A stretch of 64,000 nucleotides of DNA from a bacterium (GCA_016124235.1 WGOC01000002.1:62001-126000), one strand, 5' to 3'. Shown: positions 45,478 to 54,056, numbered from the stretch's first letter. The notes: a model not told the origin generated them from the sequence alone. Program-made: numbers and translations.

Positions 45478-46428
45478 ATGGCCAATTTGCCAAAGAGCGG
45501 GGCGGTGCGATACACAGTGGCTGTGCTGGCTGCTGGAGTAGGGCTCGGCTTTTCCTGGGTCATGCCGCACCTCCAGGCCAGCGAGACTTCGTTGATGGTG
45601 TTGCTTGCAGCCGTGGTCATGTCGACGTGGATGTCTGGTTGGCGAGCTGGCTTCGTCACCACCGCGCTCGTTACCGCTGGCTATTTGGCTCTAAACGCAC
45701 CGGCAGCCGGAGAGCTTACGTCAACTGCCGTCCACCTGACTGTCTTTCTCGGCTTGGCGCTGCTGACGTTGAGCATGGCGGTATTTCGGCAGGAAGCGGA
45801 GGAATCGTTGGAAACAAGCGAGACGCAACTCCGTGCGATCTTGGAAAACTCGCTGGATCCAATCGCGGTGTCGCGCGAAGGCATTCATCAATACGTGAAC
45901 CCGGCTTACCTGAGAATGTTTGGCTATGAAACGCCGGCTGAACTCGTGGGCCATCCCGTATTGAAAGTCATTGCACCGGATGAACACGAGGCCATCACGC
46001 GCCGTATCAAAGCTCGTGTCAATGGCGGCAACGCAGAGAACAGTTACGAAACGCGCGGATTGCGATCGGACGGTCAACGGATTGAGATGGAAGTGCATGT
46101 ATCGACCTATCGCCTGCAAGGTCAGATGCTTTCATTGGTAATTCTCCGCGATGTCACCGAGCGGAAAAAAGCCTTCCGGGAAAAGGAAAAACTGATCGAC
46201 GAACTCCGCGAAGCGCTTTCCAAAGTAAAAACTCTGAGTGGCCTGCTGCCCACCTGTGCCGATTGTCACAAAATCCGGGACGAAGAAGGCGAATGGCACG
46301 AGATGGAAACGTACATTTGCGAGCACTCTGACGCCGGATTCAGCCACGGTCTTTGCCCGAAGTGCGCCCAGCGCCTTTACCCCGAAGTCTTCGGCGATCA
46401 AACGATTCCAACTGCAGCTTCGCGGTAA
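45478..46428 (+). CDS. DUF4118-like membrane PAS protein with C-terminal CxxC motifs
   Basis: 316 residues; the start ATG 45478 is fixed by GGGAG five bases upstream. About four transmembrane helices (residues 8-105) resemble the DUF4118 module of KdpD. A PAS domain follows (about 115-240; DPIAVSREGIHQYVNPAYLR). A short coiled coil leads to a tail with CADCHKIRDEEGEW and CPKCAQRLYPE, a motif common at the end of PAS and receiver proteins. There is no kinase, cyclase or other output domain. Divergent from the sigma-54 activator. Confidence 0.8.
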   Translation: MANLPKSGAVRYTVAVLAAGVGLGFSWVMPHLQASETSLMVLLAAVVMSTWMSGWRAGFVTTALVTAGYLALNAPAAGELTSTAVHLTVFLGLALLTLSMAVFRQEAEESLETSETQLRAILENSLDPIAVSREGIHQYVNPAYLRMFGYETPAELVGHPVLKVIAPDEHEAITRRIKARVNGGNAENSYETRGLRSDGQRIEMEVHVSTYRLQGQMLSLVILRDVTERKKAFREKEKLIDELREALSKVKTLSGLLPTCADCHKIRDEEGEWHEMETYICEHSDAGFSHGLCPKCAQRLYPEVFGDQTIPTAASR

Positions 46429-46623
46429 CTCCGCAATGTAACGCAGTTCGTTCCGATCGCGCGGCCGATCCATACAATCCAGCAAATGATTTGTAGCTGC
46501 GATTTCGGCTTCCACCTTTCAAATTAGCTTCCGATGAAACCTCGCATTGCTGATCGCCTCGCTGGATTCGAGGCGGATGAACAATCCAGCTTCCCGAAAA
46601 TTCACGCGGCGAACCAAAACTCA

Positions 46624-46995
46624 ATGAACGCAAACCAACTAAATCCGGAACAGCGACGCGCACTTCTCGAACTCCTCGTTTTTGGAATGTATTCCGACGG
46701 ACACCTGTCGATCGAAGAGGACTTGCGAGTCCATGCGTTTCTGCAGGAATGTGGGATCAAAGAAGATTTTGCCCGCCGTGCGTTGCTGCAAAATGCGATC
46801 TCCGCGTTGCGCAAAATCCCCAATCGATCCAATGCGCGGAAGCATCACGTGGCACAAATTGCAGCACCGTTCGACAACGCCCATGTTGCCCAGTTCGCCG
46901 TCCACAAATTGGAAGAACTCCTCACTGTCGATGGCCAACTGAGTGACCGCGAAAGCGATCATTTGCAGGAAGTTCGTCAGTTGCTCAACTGCTGA
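46624..46995 (+). CDS. TerB-like helical protein
   Basis: 123 residues from ATG 46624 (MNANQLNPEQRRALLELLVF). Two repeats of the TerB/DjlA-type acidic pattern are visible: MYSDGHLSIEED and LTVDGQLSDRESD. All-alpha and soluble. Stands seven bases before the PLDc_N-type gene. Confidence 0.65.
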   Translation: MNANQLNPEQRRALLELLVFGMYSDGHLSIEEDLRVHAFLQECGIKEDFARRALLQNAISALRKIPNRSNARKHHVAQIAAPFDNAHVAQFAVHKLEELLTVDGQLSDRESDHLQEVRQLLNC

Positions 46996-47001
46996 TTCAA
47001 A

Positions 47002-47241
47002 ATGGAACTCGCCATCATTACGGAACTGTTCGCTGGTTTCGTGGGTCTGGTTGCGCTGGCCATCAGCCTCCTCGGCACGATTTTCTGGATTTGGATGATC
47101 ATTGACTGCGCCACGAAAGAATCCAGCGAGGGCAACGATAAGATCATCTGGATCCTGATTATCTTGTTCACCCATATCATCGGCGCGCTCATCTACTTTT
47201 TTGCGCGACGACCAACGCGGATTGCCCAGTTGGGCCGGTGA
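47002..47241 (+). CDS. PLDc_N-type small membrane protein
   Basis: 79 residues with two transmembrane helices (about 8-33 and 47-67) separated by DCATKESSEGNDKIIW. The pattern FWIWMIIDCATKES and YFFARR matches the phospholipase D/nuclease N-terminal domain, here as a free-standing protein. Probably co-transcribed with the TerB-like gene. Confidence 0.8.
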   Translation: MELAIITELFAGFVGLVALAISLLGTIFWIWMIIDCATKESSEGNDKIIWILIILFTHIIGALIYFFARRPTRIAQLGR

Positions 47242-47350
47242 CTTGAAACGGATCTTGGAAGGCGCGTCTCAAACGCTTGTCATCGGCCGGCCTGGCCCTC
47301 GAGTAGGTACTCCCACCCGGGCCAGACCGACTCTCGTTTACCGAGCCCGC

Positions 47351-49009
47351 TCAAAGTGCTCGGTTCAACGCGCTCAACACCGCCTTGATGGATGCATGCT
47401 CAATGTTCGTATCCACCGCGGCACCCCATCGTGATTTGCCACCCGGCATTTTGATCTGGATATAGGCGATGGCGCTGGCCTCCTCGCCTTCGCTGAGGGC
47501 GTGTTCTTTGTAGTAGGCGACTTCAAACTTCGGCACGCCGGCCTTGGTCAACGCCTGAACGAATGCCGCAATCGGCCCGTTGCCCTCACCGGTCAACGCC
47601 TGTTCCTGGCCGTCGTGAAGGACGGTCGCCCGGCAACGAAAAGTTCCGCTCGTGCCGTCCGCGTGAAAATGTTTGAGCGACCAAGGTTGATCGCGTTCCA
47701 CATATTCCTTCCAAAACATCTCCTTCAATTCAGCGCCGCTCACCTCGCGGCCCAACGTGTCCACCAAATCGTTGGCGATCGGACCAAATTCGCGCTGCAT
47801 ATCCTTGGGCAACTCGATGCCGAATTCGCTTTCGAGCAAGTACGCCACGCCACCTTTTCCCGACTGGCTGTTCACTCGGATCACCTCACGATATTCGCGA
47901 CCAATGTCTGACGGATCAATCGTGAGATACGGAACGTCCCAATGCGGTTGAACGCCTCGCGCCCACTCGGCCAGTCCCTTCTTGATCGCATCCTGGTGCG
48001 AGCCACTGAACGCCGTAAACACCAACTCACCCCCATACGGATGACGCGGCGGCACTGTCATCCCGGTGCAACGCTCATACACTTCGCGGACCGCGTTGAG
48101 ATTCGAAAAGTCGAGCTTCGGATCAATGCCATGCATGTACAAATTCAACGCCACGGTCACGATATCCAGGTTGCCCGTGCGTTCGCCATTGCCGAAGAGC
48201 GTCCCTTCCACGCGGTCTGCCCCGGCGAGCAAGCCAAGCTCCGTGGCGGCGGTGCCGGTGTTGCGATCGTTGTGCGTGTGCAGGCTGACGATCAACGAAT
48301 CGCGATCGCGGATGTTGGTGCAAACCCACTCGATCTGGTCCGCATACACGTTGGGCATCGCAACCTCCACCGTGTCCGGCAAATTGAGAATCATTTTCTT
48401 CTCCGGCGTTGGTTGCCAGACATCCATCACCGCCTCGGACACTTCTTTCGCAAATTCGACTTCGGTGGCCGAAAAGCTTTCCGGTGAGTATTGCAACGTG
48501 ACGTCAGTGCCTTCGAGCCGCGGCAAACGTTCCTGGATGAATTTCGCGCCCTGAACGGCGATCGCCTTGATCTCCTCCTTGGTTTTGCCGAAAACCACGC
48601 GGCGCTGCGCCGGTGACGTCGAATTGTAAAGATGGATTACCACCTTTTTTGCGCCGACGAGCGATTGAAATGTCTTCTCGATCAAGTCTTCGCGCGCCTG
48701 CACGAGCACCTGTACCGTGACGTCGTCGGGGATGTGCCCCTTCTCAATCAGCAATCGGTTGAAGGCAAATTCCGTATTGGAAGCGGAAGGAAAACCAACC
48801 TCGATTTCTTTGAACCCACAATTCACCAGCGCTTCGAACAATTCGAGCTTCTGCGAGACGTTCATCGGCACGGCCAGTGCCTGGTTACCATCGCGCAAAT
48901 CGACACTGCACCAACTGGGCGCCTGCGTGAGTACGCGGTTGGGCCATTGGCGATTCGGCAACTGCACCGGCGGATACGGCCGGTATTTCGTGGCTGGATT
49001 CTTCAACAT
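47351..49009 (-). CDS. leuA: 2-isopropylmalate synthase
   Basis: 552 residues, first committed step of leucine synthesis from ketoisovalerate and acetyl-CoA. The length and N-terminal layout (VLTQAPSWCSVDLRDGNQAL) fit the LeuA type 2 group. The TIM barrel has SLHTHNDRNTGTAATELGL (metal HxH) and GERTGNLDIVTVALNLY; the C-terminal part (about 420-550) is the LeuA regulatory domain that binds leucine. Transcription is very likely controlled by the attenuator upstream. Leucine would thus act both on the enzyme and on expression. Confidence 0.96.
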   Translation of the reverse strand: MLKNPATKYRPYPPVQLPNRQWPNRVLTQAPSWCSVDLRDGNQALAVPMNVSQKLELFEALVNCGFKEIEVGFPSASNTEFAFNRLLIEKGHIPDDVTVQVLVQAREDLIEKTFQSLVGAKKVVIHLYNSTSPAQRRVVFGKTKEEIKAIAVQGAKFIQERLPRLEGTDVTLQYSPESFSATEVEFAKEVSEAVMDVWQPTPEKKMILNLPDTVEVAMPNVYADQIEWVCTNIRDRDSLIVSLHTHNDRNTGTAATELGLLAGADRVEGTLFGNGERTGNLDIVTVALNLYMHGIDPKLDFSNLNAVREVYERCTGMTVPPRHPYGGELVFTAFSGSHQDAIKKGLAEWARGVQPHWDVPYLTIDPSDIGREYREVIRVNSQSGKGGVAYLLESEFGIELPKDMQREFGPIANDLVDTLGREVSGAELKEMFWKEYVERDQPWSLKHFHADGTSGTFRCRATVLHDGQEQALTGEGNGPIAAFVQALTKAGVPKFEVAYYKEHALSEGEEASAIAYIQIKMPGGKSRWGAAVDTNIEHASIKAVLSALNRAL

Positions 49010-49064
49010 GACTTTCTACGTTTTGGTTCGGTCAACCCTGCTGGCCGGACAAGAGGCGGAGAAA

Positions 49065-49137
49065 CAAAAAACCCCACCGCCAGTTCGGGCAGTGGGGTCA
49101 ACAGAAAGGTTAACAGTTCAAACCCCGACCGCCGCGC
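49065..49137 (-). promoter_or_regulatory. leuA attenuator: antiterminator and terminator hairpins
   Basis: Terminator: on the minus strand CCCCACTGCC (49097-49088), loop CGAACT, GGCGGTGGGG (49081-49072), then six T (one wobble). Antiterminator: GGCGGTCGGGG within the leader frame (49133-49123) can pair with the same CCCCACTGCC with one bulged C and one wobble. A further pair, CGCGC (49154-49150) with GCGCG (49137-49133), can block the antiterminator. Stalling at the Leu codons would free the antiterminator and allow leuA transcription; rapid reading would permit termination. This is the classical ribosome-mediated layout. Confidence 0.82.
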
Positions 49138-49189
49138 CCGTCAGTAGCAGCGCGTTGCTCAGCAGCAGTCGAAGGTTTGTCGCAATCAT
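49118..49189 (-). CDS. leuL: Leucine leader peptide (attenuator)
   Basis: A 23-codon frame with ATG at 49189 and TGA at 49118. The peptide is MIATNLRLLLSNALLLTGAA then VGV: seven Leu codons, at positions 6, 8-10 and 14-16, in the order CTT, CTG, CTG, CTG, CTG, CTA, CTG. It ends 21 bases before the terminator hairpin in front of leuA. No Shine-Dalgarno is visible; the putative promoter places the transcript start about at the ATG, so translation may be leaderless (inference). Confidence 0.85.
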   Translation of the reverse strand: MIATNLRLLLSNALLLTGAAVGV

Positions 49190-49197
49190 TGGTCAGA

Positions 49198-49226
49198 CAA
49201 GTAGCCGAGCCGTTGCACAGGGTCAA
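49198..49226 (-). promoter_or_regulatory. Putative leuL-leuA promoter
   Basis: TTGACC (49226-49221) and TACTTG (49203-49198) are 17 bases apart; the -10 is weak. The predicted start of transcription is one to three bases before the leader ATG. Confidence 0.35.
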
Positions 49227-49227
49227 T

Positions 49228-49256
49228 GCGATTTTGAATCGCTTGTTCCGGGAACA
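49228..49256. terminator. Tandem dyads after the sigma factor gene
   Basis: Two adjacent perfect dyads, GCGATT-ttg-AATCGC (49228-49242) and TGTTCC-g-GGAACA (49244-49256), lie 29 bases beyond the sigma factor stop. Neither is followed by a T-run, so they may be mRNA 3' structure rather than a true intrinsic terminator. Confidence 0.3.
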
Positions 49257-49284
49257 GGCGACGGCGTGATGGCTCAAGTGTATC

Positions 49285-50223
49285 TCATGCCGCCAAAGCC
49301 TTTTCCACCGGCAGACGGACGTTTGCATTGTGGCGGCGCTCCATGGCCAGACGCATTTTCGCAAGCGCCGCGTGTTGAATCTGGCGAATGCGCTCGCGCG
49401 TGAGACCCAACGTCGCACCCACTTCTTCGAGGCTTTCCGGATCGTTGCCCTCCAATCCAAATCGCCGAGTTAGGATGAGTCGCTCCCGCGGTTTGAGGAT
49501 GTTCATGAATTCCTCCACCAACGCGCCATCTTCCTGTTCAAGTAACGTCTGCGGCGGCAACTTTGCCTGGGCGTCAGGAATTTTTTCCAAGACTTCGCCC
49601 GACTCATCGGCACCAATGGGCGCACTGAGCGACACCATCGAGCGGGACGCATCGCGGTACTGCTGAATTTTTTTGACGCTCAAGCCGGCCAGCTCCGCGA
49701 TCTCCTCCTCGGACGGTTCGCGGTCAAACTCTTCCCGCATGCGAAATTCGATCTCCCGGATCTTCGTCAATCGATCGTTCACGTGATTGGGCAACCGGAT
49801 CGTGCGCGACTGATTATCGAGCGCGCGGCGCATCGCCTGTTTGATCCACCACGCCGAATAGGTTGAAAGCTTGGCGCCTTTCGCCGGGTCGAAGCGCTCC
49901 ACGGCTTTCATCAAACCGATGTTACCTTCGTTGATCAGGTCCAACAACGGCAACCCCATGCCTTCGTAGTCGTGGGCGATTTTGACAACCAGCCTGAGGT
50001 TCGCCTTGATCATGTGCTCGCGGGCGGCTTCGTCACCTTCCTTGATGCGTCGCGCCAGTTCGATTTCCTCGTCCACGGTGAGCAACGGCACTTTGCCAAT
50101 CTCAGTCAGGTAGAGTCTCAACGTATCCGGCCGTTCGCCCGTATTGCTCGCGCTAACGTTGCCGACCTCCTCCGGCGTGACCACGGCTTTCTCCAATTCT
50201 TTCTTTTCCTTTTGTCGCTTCAT
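49285..50223 (-). CDS. Sigma-70 family sigma factor, group 2-like (no region 1.1)
   Basis: 312 residues with regions 1.2 (DTLRLYLTEIGKVPLLTVDE), 2 (RFDPAKGAKLSTYSAWWIKQ), 3 (about 165-235) and 4 (LKPRERLILTRRFGL, then ESLEEVGATLGLTRERIRQI). The long acidic region 1.1 of primary RpoD is missing and the N-terminus is a Lys/Glu-rich stretch, as in RpoS-like group 2 factors. It starts ten bases after the htrA stop, so both are probably one operon. It may be a stress sigma factor, or the main sigma in a lineage with a short RpoD. Confidence 0.85.
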   Translation of the reverse strand: MKRQKEKKELEKAVVTPEEVGNVSASNTGERPDTLRLYLTEIGKVPLLTVDEEIELARRIKEGDEAAREHMIKANLRLVVKIAHDYEGMGLPLLDLINEGNIGLMKAVERFDPAKGAKLSTYSAWWIKQAMRRALDNQSRTIRLPNHVNDRLTKIREIEFRMREEFDREPSEEEIAELAGLSVKKIQQYRDASRSMVSLSAPIGADESGEVLEKIPDAQAKLPPQTLLEQEDGALVEEFMNILKPRERLILTRRFGLEGNDPESLEEVGATLGLTRERIRQIQHAALAKMRLAMERRHNANVRLPVEKALAA

Positions 50224-50233
50224 AAATTCAAAA

Positions 50234-51289
50234 TCAGTTATTTCGTTTCACAGGCTTCAATTCTTCCGGAACCACAGGCACCATGAGGCGCCGTGTGTAT
50301 CGGAGGACTGAAAGGTCCACTGTCTTCCCAATTTCTTCCGCCACCAACAAACGATGCAATGCATCGATGCTTCGAATCGGCTGATCACGAAAGCCCACGA
50401 TGATGTCACCGGTGATCAATCCCGCCTGTCGCGCGGGACTGGCCGGCTCGGTACCGGCGACGAGCACACCCTGGTTCGCCGGCAATTTGTGGAATCGCAC
50501 CAGCCGTGGATGAACCGGCACGTTCTGGCCGATCACACCAATCCAGCTCCGCCGGATGCGCCCGTCGGAAATCAACCAGCCGGCCACCATCTCCGCTGTG
50601 TTGCTCGCAATGGCGAAACAGATTCCCTGCGCTGGCAAAATGATGGCCGTGTTCACGCCGATCACGCGCCCATTCGTATCGAGCAGCGGTCCCCCGGAAT
50701 TTCCCGGATTAAGTGCGGCATCCGTTTGGATGATGTCGTCCAGCAACCGACCCGACTCAGATCGCATTGCCCGACCAAGTGCGCTAACGACGCCCGTCGT
50801 CACCGTTTGTTGAAAACCGAATGGACTCCCGATCGCGACCGCAATCTGGCCCACCCGCAATCGGCTCGAATCGCCAAAATTCAAGTAGGGCAGACCGGAT
50901 GTTGAAACACGAACGACCGCGAGATCATTGTCCGGATCATCCCCCACAATGCGCGCCGGAAAAGATGATCCGTCGTGCATCGTGACTTCAATTGCCGTCG
51001 CCCCCTGCACAACGTGCGAGTTCGTGGCCACGAATCCATCCGGCGAAATGACAAACCCCGACCCTCCCGCGCCGCGATGCTTTGACGAGGCCCCTTCCAC
51101 TCGCAAATTGACCACCGCTTCCGCCGCTCGATCCACCACCGACGTAACCGTCTCCGAATAATCGTCCAACAACGATTCATCGTCGGGGGCGGTTGAGGCA
51201 AAGCGAGCCGAATCCGCCCCTCGTCTCGCCGGCCACGATACGGACTTCGTTTCCGGCGACCGCAACACTTGATTGTCGTGCATCTTCAT
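50234..51289 (-). CDS. HtrA/Deg-like serine protease without signal peptide
   Basis: 351 residues. Complete triad: His92 in ATNSHVVQG, Asp122 in DNDLAVVRV and Ser198 in NPGNSGGPLL. One PDZ domain at about 230-335 (AGLITGDIIVGFRDQPI). The first 50 residues are polar (MKMHDNQVLRSPETKSVSWP), with no signal peptide or membrane helix, so it is probably cytoplasmic. An inverted repeat lies 11 bases upstream of its ATG, and the sigma factor gene follows directly. Confidence 0.9.
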   Translation of the reverse strand: MKMHDNQVLRSPETKSVSWPARRGADSARFASTAPDDESLLDDYSETVTSVVDRAAEAVVNLRVEGASSKHRGAGGSGFVISPDGFVATNSHVVQGATAIEVTMHDGSSFPARIVGDDPDNDLAVVRVSTSGLPYLNFGDSSRLRVGQIAVAIGSPFGFQQTVTTGVVSALGRAMRSESGRLLDDIIQTDAALNPGNSGGPLLDTNGRVIGVNTAIILPAQGICFAIASNTAEMVAGWLISDGRIRRSWIGVIGQNVPVHPRLVRFHKLPANQGVLVAGTEPASPARQAGLITGDIIVGFRDQPIRSIDALHRLLVAEEIGKTVDLSVLRYTRRLMVPVVPEELKPVKRNN

Positions 51290-51299
51290 AGCGCCGATT

Positions 51300-51320
51300 A
51301 TGTAATACTCCTTGTTACAT
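51300..51320. promoter_or_regulatory. Inverted repeat upstream of htrA, putative Rrf2 operator
   Basis: ATGTAA-N9-TTACAT, six-base perfect arms with a nine-base spacer, 11 bases upstream of the htrA start. The same GTAA-N9-TTAC core occurs at 51771-51787 in front of the Rrf2 gene. Placement and symmetry fit a dimeric repressor site. Confidence 0.5.
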
Positions 51321-51332
51321 TAATGTGCAAAT

Positions 51333-51350
51333 AAAAGCTTCAAGCTTTTT
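51333..51350 (-). terminator. Weak hairpin at the end of the Rrf2 gene
   Basis: On the minus strand AAAAGC-TTGAA-GCTTTT followed by ATTT overlaps the rrf2 stop codon. A/T-rich, six pairs, so probably only a weak terminator; readthrough into htrA remains possible. Confidence 0.3.
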
Positions 51351-51759
51351 GGCAACGATCCAAAACGTCGGCCAGAGTGATCTGATTAAGTTCCTTCTCA
51401 AGCGCTTTGCGGGCACGGTCATGGACTTCATCCAGAACCGTCTCGATTCGGCACCCCACCGGACAGGACGACAATGGGCGCCGGGGGTGCATGCCAAACA
51501 ACGTCGTTCCCTCAAGCGAACTCAGCACATTTCCCAATAAAATTCGCTCTGGCGACAGTCTCAAGCGTGCTCCGCCGTGTGGGCCACGTTCAGTGCGAAC
51601 AAAGCCAGCGTGGGCCAAATCCAGCAACAGACGCCGAATGACCACCGGATTGGTGTTGACCGTTTGCGCCAGCCACGGTGACGAGCAGGCTTCATCCGGT
51701 CGTTTGGCCAGGACCGCCAGCACGTGCACCGCAAACGCAAATCGACAGTTTTGTGACAT
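51340..51759 (-). CDS. Rrf2 family transcriptional regulator
   Basis: 139 residues. The winged helix covers about 5-75 (SSPWLAQTVNTNPVVIRRLL, then GFVRTERGPHGGARL). The C-terminal half has Cys99 and Cys103 in SSCPVGCR, with other Cys at 5, 25 and 136; the C-x5-C-x7-C cluster of IscR and NsrR is absent. So it may be a thiol-based sensor like YwnA/HypR types rather than an FeS protein (inference). The htrA and sigma genes follow on the same strand. Confidence 0.88.
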   Translation of the reverse strand: MSQNCRFAFAVHVLAVLAKRPDEACSSPWLAQTVNTNPVVIRRLLLDLAHAGFVRTERGPHGGARLRLSPERILLGNVLSSLEGTTLFGMHPRRPLSSCPVGCRIETVLDEVHDRARKALEKELNQITLADVLDRCQKA

Positions 51760-51770
51760 GGATGTTCAAA

Positions 51771-51787
51771 GTAACTTCAATTATTAC
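51771..51787. promoter_or_regulatory. GTAA-N9-TTAC dyad upstream of rrf2, putative autoregulatory operator
   Basis: Four-base arms with the same nine-base spacer as the site before htrA, located 12 bases upstream of the rrf2 start. Short by itself; support comes from identical core, spacing and position at both promoters. Confidence 0.4.
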
Positions 51788-51956
51788 GATTACAAGCCGG
51801 AGTTGATGCACTCGTCTTCGATCGACAACCTAAATCCACCGAACGTCGGCCGGGCAACCGGACCTTGATAACGGACAATTCGATTTTCTCAATATGAACG
51901 AATTCTTCCAAACTGGACTCAATAAACGTAGCTTGGGCGAATTCGATCATTGCTTC

Positions 51957-54041
51957 ATGAATCAACAAATCGTCTTCACTTTGTCCACCGCCGTGATCGG
52001 CGGTTCGTTATTTGCAATTCCGGCAAGCGCCGACACGGCCGCCGCTCCGCCGGTCCCGCGCTTCTCGATCAGTTACATGGACCTGTTTATTGACCCGGGT
52101 CGCGACTTCTATCGCTTCGCCGACGGCAATTGGGTGAAGAACAATCCCGTGCCGGCGGATAAATCACGCTGGGCCAGCTTCAGCGAACTGGCCGAGCGGA
52201 ACTGGTATTTGATTCACGGGATTCTTAACGAGGCCGAAACCAACACGACGGCGGAAGCCCATTCGCCGGTTCGCGAAGTCGGTGACTTTTTTGCGTCCGC
52301 GATGGACACCAACCGGATCGAGCAGCTTGGGTTTCAACCGATCGCCGATGATTTGAAACGGATCGATCAAATTGGTTCGACCACTGAACTTCTTTCCTTG
52401 CTCGCGCATTTTCATGAAGAAGGTGTGGGCGGGTTGTTCAGCACCGATTTTGGTCCGGACGCAAAGAACAGTTCCATCTACGCTTACGAGCTGGATCAAG
52501 GAGGGCTTACGTTGCCGGACCGGGACTATTACCTGACCGACCGGTTTGCCGACATCCGGGACAAATATCGCGAACACGTCGCCAAAATGTTTGAATTGCT
52601 CGGCGAAAAGCCGGACGAAGCGACCAACCACGCGGCAACCGTGCTGGCGATCGAAACTTCCCTGGCCAAGGCCAGCCGCTCGCGCGTCGATCTGCGCGAT
52701 CCCAACAAGAACTACAATAAGTTCACAACCGCTGACTTTCTCGACCGGAATCCGGAAGTTCCCTGGAAAGACTACTTTACCGAATCCGGCCTTGATCCCT
52801 CCGCATCGGATGCCGCCGGTGGCAAGGTCCCGCTTTCATACGAAATTGTCGGTCAGCCGGAGTTTTTCGATTCGTTGGCCAAACTGCTGAAGGATCAACC
52901 GATCGATGACTGGAAAGTTTATCTGCGCTGGCACCTGTTGCATGGCTCGGCGCCATTTCTACAGCGGGCCGTTGAGGAAGAGAATTTTGCCTTCTTTGGC
53001 AAAACGCTCCGCGGACAGGAGGAACAGGAACCGCGTTGGAAACGCGCCGCCCACGTAATCGACGGAACCATCGGCGAGGCACTCGGACAATTGTACGTGG
53101 AAAAATATTTTCCGCCGGAAGCCAAGCGCCGGATGCTCGAATTGGTCGACAATCTCAAAACCGTTTTTCGGGATCACCTCGAACACGTGGATTGGATGAC
53201 CCAGCCGACGCGGGAAAAGGCCCTCGCGAAGTTTTCCAAGTTTTCTCAAAAGATTGGTTACCCGGATAAATTTCGTGACTATTCGTCGATTGAGATTCGC
53301 CGCGACGATTACCTTGGCAATGTCCGACGGTCGGCAGAGTTTGAGAATCACCGGGAACTGGTTCGTCTCGGCAAACCGGTGGACAAATCCGAGTGGCACA
53401 TGACGCCGGAAACGGTCAACGCCTACTTCAATCCGCTGCAAAACGAAATCGTCTTTCCAGCCGGCATTCTGCAGCCGCCTTTCTTCGACATGTCGATGGA
53501 TGACGCCGTGAACTACGGCGGCATCGGGGTGGTGATCGGCCATGAAATCACTCACGGTTACGACGATCAGGGCAGGAAATACGACGCCGACGGAAATCTG
53601 AATGAATGGTGGACGGAGGCCGACTCAAAGGCGTTCGACGCACGCGCGCAAAAAGTGGTGGACGAATATAACGCCTTCGAGCCCCTGCCCGGCCTGCACG
53701 TCAACGGCAAGCTGACACTCGGTGAAAACATCGCCGATCTTGGCGGCGTGACGATCGCGTACGACGCCCTGCAACGCGCGCTTGCCAAAGATCCGTCGAA
53801 GAACCGGAAGATCGACGGCTTCACGCCGGAGCAACGGTTCTTCATCTCGTTCGCCCAGATTTGGCGCACCAACATTCGCGATGCGGAAGCGCGTCGTCTG
53901 GCCACAGTCGACCCCCATTCACCAGGTCAATTCCGAGCTGTTGGACCGCTGCAAAACTTCCAGCCGTTTTATGACGCGTTCGGCATCAAAGCCGGCGAAC
54001 CGATGTGGCGCACACCCGACCTGCGGGCGAAGATTTGGTGA
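51957..54041 (+). CDS. M13 family metallopeptidase (neprilysin/PepO-like)
   Basis: 694 residues from ATG 51957, giving signal peptide MNQQIVFTLSTAVIGGSLFA; an open frame to 51894 exists. Zinc site HEITH with His529 and His533 and catalytic Glu530, third ligand Glu590 in ENIADLGG, and the N-terminal domain beginning DLFIDPGRDFYRFADGNW. NAYFNPLQNEIVFPAGILQP is the substrate loop. Exported peptidase cleaving oligopeptides of limited size. Confidence 0.95.
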   Translation: MNQQIVFTLSTAVIGGSLFAIPASADTAAAPPVPRFSISYMDLFIDPGRDFYRFADGNWVKNNPVPADKSRWASFSELAERNWYLIHGILNEAETNTTAEAHSPVREVGDFFASAMDTNRIEQLGFQPIADDLKRIDQIGSTTELLSLLAHFHEEGVGGLFSTDFGPDAKNSSIYAYELDQGGLTLPDRDYYLTDRFADIRDKYREHVAKMFELLGEKPDEATNHAATVLAIETSLAKASRSRVDLRDPNKNYNKFTTADFLDRNPEVPWKDYFTESGLDPSASDAAGGKVPLSYEIVGQPEFFDSLAKLLKDQPIDDWKVYLRWHLLHGSAPFLQRAVEEENFAFFGKTLRGQEEQEPRWKRAAHVIDGTIGEALGQLYVEKYFPPEAKRRMLELVDNLKTVFRDHLEHVDWMTQPTREKALAKFSKFSQKIGYPDKFRDYSSIEIRRDDYLGNVRRSAEFENHRELVRLGKPVDKSEWHMTPETVNAYFNPLQNEIVFPAGILQPPFFDMSMDDAVNYGGIGVVIGHEITHGYDDQGRKYDADGNLNEWWTEADSKAFDARAQKVVDEYNAFEPLPGLHVNGKLTLGENIADLGGVTIAYDALQRALAKDPSKNRKIDGFTPEQRFFISFAQIWRTNIRDAEARRLATVDPHSPGQFRAVGPLQNFQPFYDAFGIKAGEPMWRTPDLRAKIW

Positions 54042-54056
54042 TTCGCACACCAGCGT

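Noticed and set aside
47339..47363. ACCGAGC...GCTCGGT hairpin at the leuA stop as a terminator
   Set aside because: No T-run follows on either strand, so an intrinsic terminator cannot be supported.
49110..49460. A 116-codon minus-strand frame over the end of the sigma gene and the leuA leader
   Set aside because: It is a shifted frame of the sigma gene; the leader peptide frame and sigma frame explain the DNA.
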